From NCBI RefSeq assembly GCF_021462225.1, contig NC_061817.1:13507204-13571203 (forward strand): 64,000 bases of DNA, written 5' to 3'. The translations under genes and the position numbers were made by a program. The notes beneath the pieces were generated by a model. The model saw only the letters and a list, made by a program, of their open reading frames with translations. It was not told the DNA's origin and did not search any database. Source of the DNA: Girardinichthys multiradiatus (taxonomy: Eukaryota; Chordata; Actinopteri; Cyprinodontiformes; Goodeidae). The first letter of the stretch is position 1; the number at the start of each line of letters is the position of its first letter. Positions 46,787 through 58,700 of this stretch are shown in pieces.

Positions 46787-49700
46787 CTCTGGATCTTCCG
46801 GTGCAGATGGCCCTCCATGAGCCATGTAGGTGTAGCTAGGTGGAGGCAGGGAAGGGAAGCTGGAAACTTTAAGCCTCCAGATGTGCCGAGGGTCTGGGGA
46901 AGGCAGCTTCTGTGAAACACTCTGGCTGCTACAACTGAACACAAAAAAATGAGTAATGTTCCAACCAAACTTTTCATCACTGTGTGAAACATGACAAATA
47001 TGACAAGTAAAAACAACCATATAGAACAGTTTTTAAAAAGGTATGCTTGGACAGATTAACCTGGTAGAAGAATCTACCCGTGTTAAGGGGTAATACTAAC
47101 ACTCCACTTCATTTTCTATTGCTAAACTAGCCGAAAAGCCAAATGTGAGAATTAAAGAATAAAAAGAAAAGCCCATTCGTCTGGGACATGTTTTAAGTGA
47201 GGGTAAAAAAAAAAAAAAAAGATTTAATTATAATCAAGAATCAGTAAAAGACAGCCAGAAGTTCTTTTGATTGATGATCACATTTAAAGCTAATTAAAAT
47301 GTACACTTTCATTTATTTTTATATCAATAGAGCTGCTCTTAGTTTAGAGCAGAGGTGTTTAAAGTGCAGCCTAATGACTATCTGGAATAATTACTGCATT
47401 GCATTGTACAAAATGTTTCTATTTTGCCATGTTTATTGAATCCATTTAGATTAATATAGCTCCAGTGATTTTTTAATGGATCTATGAGACTACATTCACT
47501 GCTCTTGCCATGCAGCACTTTATCTTCATGTACTTCATAAATCATGCTGATGTTTACATGAATTTTGCCTTAGCCTTATGACTGCTTAAACTGCCAAAAG
47601 TGTTGGCTATACAGTAGGATATAATGCAAGTGTCTTAAGAATAAAACTGATCTCAATGCACAGAAGTGTTAAAGTATTTATTTGTTGTGCAGACATACAG
47701 GTCCTTCTCAAAATATTAGCATATTGTGATAAAGTTCATTATTTTCCATAAGGTCATGATGAAAATTTAACATTCATATATTTTAGATTCATTGCACACT
47801 AACTGAAATATTTCAGGTATTTTATTGTCTTAATACGGATGATTTTGGCATACAGCTCATGAAAACCCAAAATTCCTATCTCACAAAATTAGCATATCAT
47901 TAAAAGGGTCTCTAAACGAGCTATGAGCCTAATCATCTGAATCAACGAATTAACTCTAAACACCTGCAAAAGATTCCTGAGGCCTTTAAAACTCCCAGTC
48001 TGGTTCATCACTCAAAACCCCAATCATGGGTAAGACTGCCGACCTGACTGCTGTCCAGAAGGCCACTATTGACACCCTCAAGCAAGAGGGTAAGACACAG
48101 AAAGAAATTTCTGAACGAATAGGCTGTTCCCAGAGTGCTGTATCAAGGCACCTCAGTGGGAAGACTGTGGGAAGGAAAAGGTGTGGCAGAAAACGCTGCA
48201 CAACGAGAAGAGGTGACCGGACCCTGAGGAAGATTGTGGAGAAGGGCCGATTCCAGACCTTGGGGGACCTGCGGAAGCAGTGGACTGAGTCTGGAGTAGA
48301 AACATCCAGAGTCACCGTGCACAGGCGTGTGCAGGAAATGGGCTACAGGTGCTGCATTCCCCAGGTCAAGCCACTTTTGAACCAGAAACAGCGGCAGAAG
48401 CGCCTGACCTGGGCTACAGAGAAGCAGCACTGGACTGTTGCTCAGTGGTCCAAAGTACTTTTTTCAGATGAAAGCAAATTCAGCATGTCATTCGGAAATC
48501 AAGGTGCCAGAGTCTGGAGGAAGACTGGGGAGAAGGAAATGCCAAAATGCCAGAAGTCCAGTGTCAAGTACCCACAGTCAGTGATGGTCTGGGGTGCCGT
48601 GTCAGCTGCTGGTGTTGGTCCACTGTGTTTTATCAAGGGCAGGGTCAATGCAGCTAGCTATCAGGAGATTTTGGAGCACTTCATGCTTCCATCTGCTGAA
48701 AAGCTTTATGGAGATGAAGATTTCATTTTTCAGCACGACCTGGCACCTGCTCAGTGCCAAAACCACTGGTAAATGGTTTACTGACCATGGTATCACTGTG
48801 CTCAATTGGCCTGCCAACTCTCCTGACCTGAACCCCATAGAGAATCTGTGGGATATTGTGAAGAGAACGTTGAGAGACTCAAGACCCAACACTCTGGATG
48901 AGCTAAAGGCCGCTATCGAAGCATCCTGGGCCTCCATAAGACCTCAGCAGTGCCACAGGCTGATTGCCTCCATGCCACGCTGCATTGAAGCAGTCATTTC
49001 TGCCAAAGGATTCCCGACCAAGTATTGAGTGCATAACTGTACATGATTATTTGAAGGTTGACGTTTTTTGTATTAAAAACACTTTTCTTTTATTGGTCGG
49101 ATGAAATATGCTAATTTTGTGAGATAGGAATTTTGGGTTTTCATGAGCTGTATGCCAAAATCATCCGTATTAAGACAATAAAAGACCTGAAATATTTCAG
49201 TTAGTGTGCAATGAATCTAAAATATATGAATGTTAAATTTTCATCATGACATTATGGAAAATAATGAACTTTATCACAATATGCTAATATTTTGAGAAGG
49301 ACCTGTACAGTCGGAGTCTAGGTTGTGGTCAGAGTCTTTCTGACTAAACACACAGAGGGAGAGGAAGTTCACAGTATCTAAACAACATACCAATCGTAAA
49401 AAAGCATCCAGTTGACATCTGGAGTTAAAGTGTAAGCCAGGCAGGAGTGAACCAGAAGCACCAGGTTGGACTCTGCAGGTCCCAGCAGTCTCAGCTCCAC
49501 ATGAACAGGTTTTCCCTGCATGAGGCTAATGGGCAGATGAGCTTTAGGGTAGAACTTGGCAAAGGACGCATCTAGAAATCAAACAGTGATGTTATGTTAT
49601 TAAATACCACATCACCAATGTGAATACAGCAAAGGTTAGTGGTCTACTATCAGTTTACCAATTTTAATATGGAAGCAAACATTTTAAGATGCTCAGGAGC

Positions 49701-52700
49701 AATGACCCGACTAAGGCGGTTTTCACACCTGAGGCGTGGTCCGCACCCTAAACAACCATACAGAGACCGTTTGGAGGAGGTGGCCTCGGTACGGCCCCAA
49801 TGAACTCTAGAGGGGTTCGTTTATGGAGTGAATGTGATCCGACACGGCTACCAACTAAATGCTGCAAGCCTTCCGAAGCCAGGTTTGCATTGCATTGTGT
49901 GATGCAGTGGAGTGAACAAACTAACAATGCTGGTCTTTCTTTTTTGTCAAACACATGGAAGATTCATGACATCTTTTCAAAATCAATAAGGATACTTCTC
50001 AGATAATTTTGCATGAAATTATATGGATTAACAGACTAAATATTCTGATTAAATTCACAGTTTTCTTCTACTAGCTCAAAGAACAACATCTGCTTCCTGT
50101 ATTTACATTTGGTTCTCTCGCCCCGTACACATCTGACCAATAAAACAGACAGAACTTTCTCGCGTAGTTTGTAATGACAGATTTCTGTTAGTCCTATCTG
50201 CATAAAAAAGGACCCGAGCCATAGGAAAAACGTACAAAAATAAACTCAACTGATTCAGACCAAAGTAAACTAACTATAGGCGTGCCCAAATGGAGAAATT
50301 GAAAAAAGGCACCTGTTGCAATTCTCAGTACCACAGTAACAACTGATGGTGTTGGTGCAGTGGAGGGCAGATGAGATCGGCCAGCCTTATGCAGCCTAAC
50401 TTGACCATGTGAACCTGAGGGGGAGCTGCATCCTACCATCAACCTGCAGGCAGACAAAGTTTAACCAAGCAGAAAACATTTGATCCCATTAGAGTTTCAG
50501 CTCTCTGTAGTGCTTTGTAATTTATTGGCATTTTAAATGACCAAAACATTGTGAAGTAAAAGCAAAAGAATACATAGTTTTTAATTTTTTCTGTTTACAT
50601 ATAATCACAGTTCATTTTTGTTCACCCCCGTCCACTCTCATAAAAAACAAAACCCATTGGAACCAATTCAAATATATATATAAAAAAAGAACATTTCGAT
50701 CCATTATCTTATTTCAAACAGATGTTTGAAAGACGCAAAACCTACAAAGACATGGCTGGCCACCTAAACTGACAGGCTGGACAAGACGAGCATTGCTCAC
50801 AAAAGCAGCCAAGAGGCCCATGGTAACTCTGGAGGAGCTGTAGAGATTCACAGCTCAAGTGGAAACAATTGTCAACATTTGTGCACTCCACAAATCTTGC
50901 ACTTATTGATCAGTGTAAAGAAAAGAAGCATGGGTGAAAAAGGTCATAAGAAGTTGCTCCATCTCCTACATGACTTGTGGCTGCAAAAACAAATACATGT
51001 AAGAAGGTGCAACAAGCAATACTCTATGTGCAGTGGACAATAACACTGCAAAACATCCTAAACACAAAATCCCTACAGGAGAACATGGTGGTGCCAGCAT
51101 CATGCTGTGTGTTGCTTAAAAAAAAAAAAAAGATAAAAAAAAGCTCATGAAAGATGGATAAGCTCAATACAGGGCAATCCTAAAGGAAAACGTTTTAGGA
51201 TGTTCACCTTCCAGCAAGGAAACACTAAACAGCCAGAGCCACAATAGAATGGTTTAGATCAGAGGTGTCCATTACTCAGGAGCTACTATCCAGCAACTTT
51301 TTAATTTATCCCTGCTCCAACACATCCGAGTCAAATGGCTGAATTACCTCATCAGCATTCAGTCAATTAGCTCTGCAGAGGCCTGGTAATGAGCCATTTA
51401 TCTGATTTCAGAATGTTGAAGGGAAACATCTAAAAGTAGCAGGATATTAGTCCTTGAGGACTGGACCTGGGCACCCTTGGTTTAGATCTAAACACATTCA
51501 AGGGTAAAACTGGCAAAGTTTAAAGTCTAAATGCAAACCCAATTCAGAACTATTGAGAAACTGAAAAGCTAAAAAATTGCCACCTAGATGTTCTCTCTTA
51601 AATCTGAGGCTGAGCAATTTTGCAAAGACAAATGGGCAAAATAAAGTTCTCTCAGTATGCAAAGCTGGTAGAAACATACCCCAAAGACTTGCATCTGTAA
51701 TTGGAGCAGAAGGTAATTCTAAAAAAATACTGACCCAGGCTGAAGGCAAATGCATGCCCATACTTCTCATTTTTAATAACCACTAATTTTCGATAATTAT
51801 GCATGACTTTGATGAATGTAGCTGGGATTTTATGTGATAAACACAAAGATTTTGGTTATAACAAGACAAAAAAGGTCACCTGCAATGCAAATCTTTCCCC
51901 ACAGAGCATCACGACAGGATGTTACCAAAAATATGGAGTAGTACAAGATTTGCTTCGCAATAAACCTAAGGCATGGCAACACTGAAGAATATTCCAACAC
52001 CGACACAAAAATCAACTTGTTCAGAGAAATCAACTACACAACCCATGATACATTTAAAAAGAGATTGCATACCTTACAGGGAAATAACCTCTGTCCCTGT
52101 TTGACAGGATACCTTGGACTTCTGACTCATGAATCATTTTCTGACCAGACATCTAAGAAAAAAAAAAAAAAAAAAGATTACAGATCAATTATTCCTTCTG
52201 TCTGTAGAGTTAAGTTTGGAACCACAGAAGGAGGGTCAATAAAAGAGAACCAGTCTGAAGGTGGGAGCAACAAGGAATCTGACTGGTCCAACTATAGGAC
52301 ACAGCAGAAATAAACACATGCAAAGTCACATAGATGTCAAAGGATAGACTAATCCCTTCCCATCTGCATCAGTTCTAGATTCCACAACTGGATATTCCTC
52401 AAAATTAACAAAGTCACATTTTTAAATAAAAACAAATGTTGAATTTTTAAGCTGAATCTCTTAAGAACACAAATCCCTTTTTCAAAGCCCACAGTGTAGT
52501 TCTGTAACAGTCCTAAGAAACAAGACAGGTCATTGTTTTCATCACTATCTGCATTTTTCCAATTTACAAATGCACCTCAAGTTAAATCACGGTGGTAATT
52601 TAGTTATAACTCCAATAGATTTTTTACACAGACACATTACAACATCTCATCTCTAATTTTAAAGATTATGACTTGAAGCGAATGAAAAAAAAATACAAAT

Positions 52701-55700
52701 CAGCAAAGGGAACCTGATAAAGTTCCTCATCAGAGGGAAGCCTAAGGTGATCTAAAGTTTTGACTTAACTTACAGGGGAGAAACACCAACACAGGACGTG
52801 GCTCCCCAAATCATCAACTGTGGAACCTTCACACTGGACCTCAAGCAGCTTTGATTTGGTGCCTCTCCAACCTTTCTTCAGACTTTGGGACCTTGAGTTC
52901 CAAAGGCAGTGAGAAATGTATTCTCATTACATTTCATCTAAACAGGTGGACTACAACAGTCCAGTCCTTCATCTCCTTTGCTCATGCAAGAGCCTTCTGA
53001 CATACAAATTCCTTGTATGTCCAAAAACATACTTGGCAATAAAGCTTTTCTGATTCTGATAGCCTCTGTTTTAGGAGTGGCTCCAGCCCATTTTCTCCAA
53101 ACATCTGTGTGTGCTGGTACCTGAAGCACCAACTCCAGCTGCAGTCAAAGCTTTGCTTCGCAATGCTCTCAAGGCTGTAGTTATCGCTGTTGCTTGTGCA
53201 CCTTTCCTGAACCACACTTTTTCCTTCCACATTTGACAATAACAGGCTTGGTCACAGCCAGCTTCTTTAGCAGTGACCTTTTGTGCTTTACCTGCCATGT
53301 TTAGGATATCAGACTGTCTACAGGACAACTGCCAAGTCCCTGTGATTGTGTAGGCCATGATGCATCGCTTCTGTATCAGGTCTTTTAGAAATAGTTCCCC
53401 GACAAACTGATTTTCATTAGCTGCAAGTGAATCTACATAAAAAAAATAAAAACTTTAACAAGCCATAATTTAATTTGGTAATTAAAGATCCAAAGGAATG
53501 TCTTACATCTTTGTTTACCCTGCAGCCATCCAGAGGAACAATGTAGATGTCAGGATCTGAGGAACACTTCTGCAGCATGCAGGACAACTTCCTGTCTCCA
53601 GAGGAAGGAGCAGGTAGGGCCGCTAAGGGATCCAATAAAGAGTCAGGCACAGCCAAGACAAAATCTAGCCCTGCTGGGCCATCTGTTGAACCAGATACTT
53701 AGAGATCATTCCTGAAATATGTAGCTTTGTACATTTCTTTAATGTGTACAGAGTAATTACAAAGTATGTTTGAAACAGTAACCTAACTAATTCAACTTTT
53801 GGTTTCTAGCTTTTGGGACAAGTACCCACAAGACTTTTTTTTTTTTTTTTTTTTTTTAGAAAGATTGGAGTTGTAAAATGTGTGGACAGCAGCCAAAAAC
53901 AGACTGCACTAAATATCTGAAACCAGTCCAAGACAGCAGGGTGGGGCAAGGTGTTTGGATGAGGCATGAGCTAATCTCAGCACATGGTTCGAGGGAAAAA
54001 GGTGGCATGAAATTAGAATTTTACTAACATGCTATACATTTTATTTGATAGGATGGGATATAAACACACCCAACTAACCTAATATAACAGCACCTCTCCT
54101 TTACAGGACAGAATGTAGCATTAACTTCATTAAATGCCTGAAAAAGTAATGTCCACCATGATTAAGAAATAACTAAACCTTTCCTTTACATACAAAATCA
54201 ATTTAAAGCCAACTGCGTCAAACTTAATAAAATCATCCATTTATTCATTCATTATGACTATAAAATCCCTTGGAATTATTTATTCTATCAGGATCGGAGG
54301 GGATGTCACATCTTGTGTGTGGCCGAGCAGTCAATCATTGAGTCATCTATCCATCCATCTCTTTATATTAACTTTATTCAGAAACATTGCATTCCCCGAT
54401 TAGGATTGATTTGTATTGGCCAGTCAGAAACTAAATCCAAATTTTGTACAGTCAACTGGTTTCTGTACAGCTCCAAATTAACTTTAGAGTGGTGTGTTTA
54501 TGTTGTAAATGTGAACCTACACAGCTACCAGGTAAACGCTGCAACCTTGAGCTAAACGCCTTCCCGTAGCCAGGTTTGCATTGCATTTTGGGATGCAGCA
54601 GAGTGAACGAACTAAAACAATGCCAGCGCGTCCCGTGCAACATTCAAGACATCTTTTTAAAATCATTTAGTATAGTTCTCAGATACTTTTGCATGAAACT
54701 ATACCGAGAAGCAGACTAATATGATTAAATTATCCATTTTCTTCTACCAACAAAAAGTTGGATTTTGCGTTTGACTGGCCGCTACAAACCAGTTCCAGTC
54801 AACTGGTCTCCCTTCGCATCTCTACAACATTTTACAAATACTAGTATTTTAAGCATGAAAGTAAGATTCTAATGAGACCATTTACCTCTCATAAAGTCAT
54901 CCAGCTTTTCTTTAGCCCCATGTCCTCTGGGGTGCCAAGTGATATAGTTAGAGTAAGGTGGATTAAAGGTGTTGGACAGTGATAGTTGGGGACCTGATTG
55001 ACCCCCCTCAGAAGCACGAGGAAACCTCTGCAGTTCAGCATAATCCAAGTTTGAGGAAAGCAGAGATGTAGAGCCTTTATCTGAGTCTTTACTGCCTGGA
55101 TGATTTTGCTTCTGGTAGTATCTGAACAGCTGAGGCAGATAGTTGAGATTGAAATAATAGTAAGGAAACATCAGTCTATTGTGACTGCCATAAACAGGTT
55201 CAGAGGAAGGAGAACTGGTTTGATATTTAGAATGGGAAGGTTGCTGAACTGATGTTTGAGCCAGATGGTTGTACACACCACGCAAAGCTTCTGGCGCATA
55301 ATACTTTAGGTAGTAGTTATAATAGGGATGGTAATAGTACTTGTAGGGATCAGCATTATGTGTAAATCCTGGCGTGGGAATAACTGGTTTGTCAGGAGGG
55401 ACTGCGACTGGATCTGGTCTTTGTGGGGCTGGAGACTGAACTGTAGGAGTCACAGAGGAAGAACGTTTGTTGCCATCGTTGCCCTGTAGCCTTGAGCTAA
55501 AACTGGGCTGAACATCAGTCTCTTTATCTGGCTTATTTCGGTTGGGAATAACATTTTGTTTTTCCTGATTTGCAAGTTCAGCAGGGTGAGATGAGGACAT
55601 GTTTGCTTTTGCAGCCCAGTCTAAATGGAAAAGCCCAAGTCTTTTAGCCTCACCCATTGTAATATGTGGGTAGAAATAAAAATGGTATGGAAAAGGCTGA

Positions 55701-58700
55701 GGAAGGTAAGGTGAATGAACTGCTGTCACTTTGTTTTTCGTTTGGGTGGTTACAGGTGAAGAAACCTGCTTTGTGCCCTCTTTGAGACCCTGGGGCTGCT
55801 GGATATCAGGAAGCATGGAAGGAAGTTGATGGTTCTGAGAATCAGAGGTTCGTGGTCCACGAACACCTGGACCTAGGCCCTGAGGTGTGCCAGGAAAAGG
55901 GATTTTGGGGTAATGGTAGTAGTGGTAAAATGAGCCAAAATCATGATTTGGATGCTGGAAATGAGGAGCTTCAACCTGAACTGGCAGGCCTGTAGGAGTC
56001 ACACTGTTCCTTGAGAGATCCGAGAGGGGAGCTACATGAGTTTGTTTTTTATCTTTATGAAACGAACCTGAACTTTTCAACTGATCTTTAGATGAAAGAG
56101 GCTTTTGGGTCATGAAGTGTTCATATGCATCTTTAAGAGAAATCTGCTGGTAGTAATGGTCCTGAGAGCTTAGCTGGGATGTAGGGTCAGCCTTAGAAGC
56201 CAAAGAATGAGGAGGAGGCTTGTACGAGTCCTGTTCTTTATGTTGAAAATAACTATAGTGATATGTTGGGTGAGGATGGTAAGGTGGAGCCAAGTAGAAG
56301 GGTGGCACAAATAGGAAAGGACCCAGGGATTCAAGCTTTGGTTTTGGCAACGTTCTGGTAAGATCAGGAGAGCCGTCAGCCAGAGACTCATGGGTAGCTG
56401 TGGGTACTTGAAAGGCAGGGTTAGGACAAGCCAGCATGAATATCTCCTTTCCCATTCTAAGCAGAAGTGTGCTTTTTCCATCCTGAAAGACAATTCATTG
56501 TAAGTAAAAAAATAAAAATAAATAAAAGCTGTCAAAAAGAGGAAAAAATAAACAACTAAACTTTCATTTCTAGAAATTTGTTTTTCAAAAGATTTTTAAG
56601 TATTGTAAAGCAACAATAAAGTTTTAGTAAAATAAACAGAAGCAACAATTATTCCTGGTACTGTTAAAATAAAGACTGCAGTATTTTTATCAATTAATTT
56701 TCCAAGTTCACTTGGGTGAGAAAAACATAATAGTATAATAGTTTAAGTGCTTATTGTGCAACATATCCCTATTTGCTACTCATAAGTACAACAATCTGAT
56801 ATCAGCTGGTTAATTATTTAGTCTACCTGCTCCAGGAGCCTGAACTCAGCTGCTTAATAAACATGTTGCTTGTAGCTCACAAACTGCAGTTTCAAACCAG
56901 CAATGATTAGCTGGTTTTCCTGTTGTAACCTTTTTCCCCTGGAACTCAATTTCTCAGAAATGTACAGTGGGGAGAACAAGTATTTGATACACAGCCGATT
57001 TTGCAGGTTTTTCCACTTGCAAATCATGTAAAAGTCTTTAATTTTTATCATAGGTGATCTTCAACTGTGAGTGACAGAATATAAAACAAAAATCCAGAAA
57101 AATCACATTGTGTGATTTTTAAGTACCGATAATTAATTTGCATTTTATTGCAAGACAAAAGTATTTGATAAATCAGAAAAACAAAACTTAAAATTTGGTA
57201 CAGAAACATTTGATTGCGATTACAGATATCAAATGTTTCCTGTAGTTCTTGACCAGGTTTGCAGACACAGCAGCAGGGATTTTGGACCACTCCTCCTTAC
57301 AGGTCTTCTCTAGATCCTCCAGGTTTCGGGGCTGTCGCTGGGCAATGTGGACTTTCAGCTCCTCCAAAGATTTTCAGTTGGGTTCAGGTCTGGAGACTGG
57401 CTAGACCACTCCAGGACCTTGAGATGCTTCTTACAGAGCCACTCCTTAGTTGCCATGGCTGTGTGCTTTGGATCATTGTCATGCTTGAAGACCCAGCCAC
57501 GACCCATCTTCAATGCTCTTACTGAGGGAAGGAGGTTGTTGGCTAAGATCTCCTGATACATGGCTCCATCCATCCTCCCCTCAATATGGTGCAGTCATTC
57601 TGTCCCTTTTGCAGAAAAGTATCTCCAAAGAATGATGTTTCCACCTCCATGCTTCATGGCAGGGATGGTGTTCTTGGGGTTGTACTCATCCTTCTTCTTC
57701 CTCCAAACACGGCGAGTGGAGTTCAGACCAAAAAGCTCCATTTTGTCTCATCAGACCACATGACCTTCTCCCATTCCTCCTCTGGATCATCCAGATGATT
57801 CATCATTGGCCAACTTCAGACGGGCCTGAACATGCGCTGGCTTGAGCAGGGGACCTTGCGTGCGCTGCAGGCATTGAATCCATGGCGGTGTAGTGTGTTA
57901 CTAATGGTCTTCTTTGAGACTGTGATCCCAGCTCTCTTCAGGTCATTGACTAGGTCCTGCCGTGTAGTTCTGGGCTGATCCCTCACCTTCCTCATGATCA
58001 TTGATCTCACCTCGTGGGGTGAGATCTTGCATGGAGCCCTTAGACCGAGGGAGATTGACCCTCATCTTGAACTTCTTCCATTTTCTTATAATTGCATCAA
58101 CAGTTGTTGCCTTCTCACCAACCTGCTTGGCTATTTTCCTGTAGCCCATCCCAGCCTTGTGCAGCTCTACTATTTGATCCCTGATGTCCTCACACAGCTC
58201 TCTGGTCTTGGCCATGGTGGAGAGGTTGGAGTTTGTTTGATTGAGTGTGTGGACAGGTGTCTTTTAGACAGATAACGAGTTCAAACAGGTGCAGTTAATA
58301 CAGGTGATGAGTGGAGAAGAACTAACAGGTCTGTGAGAGCTGGGATTCATACTGGTTGGTAGGTGATCAAACATTTATGTCATACAATAAAACGCAAATG
58401 AATTACTTTACACACAATGTGATTTTCTGGATTTTTGTTTTAGATTTTGTCACTCACAGTTGAACATTACCTATAGATAGAAATAAATTGAAGACTTCAA
58501 CATGCTTTGCAAGTGGGAAAACCTGCAAAATCAGCAGTGTATAAAATATTTGTTCTTCCCACTGCATGTTGCCCTAGCTAATTGTGTGGCGTATAAAACC
58601 AGGCTAGTTTCACGACGATCTGGTCCCACGGATCTCCACACTGCTACAGCAAGTCCAGAACATTATTAAAAACTGTAAAATCAGACCAATAAAGCATGTG

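Noticed and set aside
52017..52313. 98-codon + strand frame with a poly-lysine run
   Set aside because: The run of K comes from a poly(A) tract; the - strand ZP exon at 52073-52152 accounts for the coding signal.
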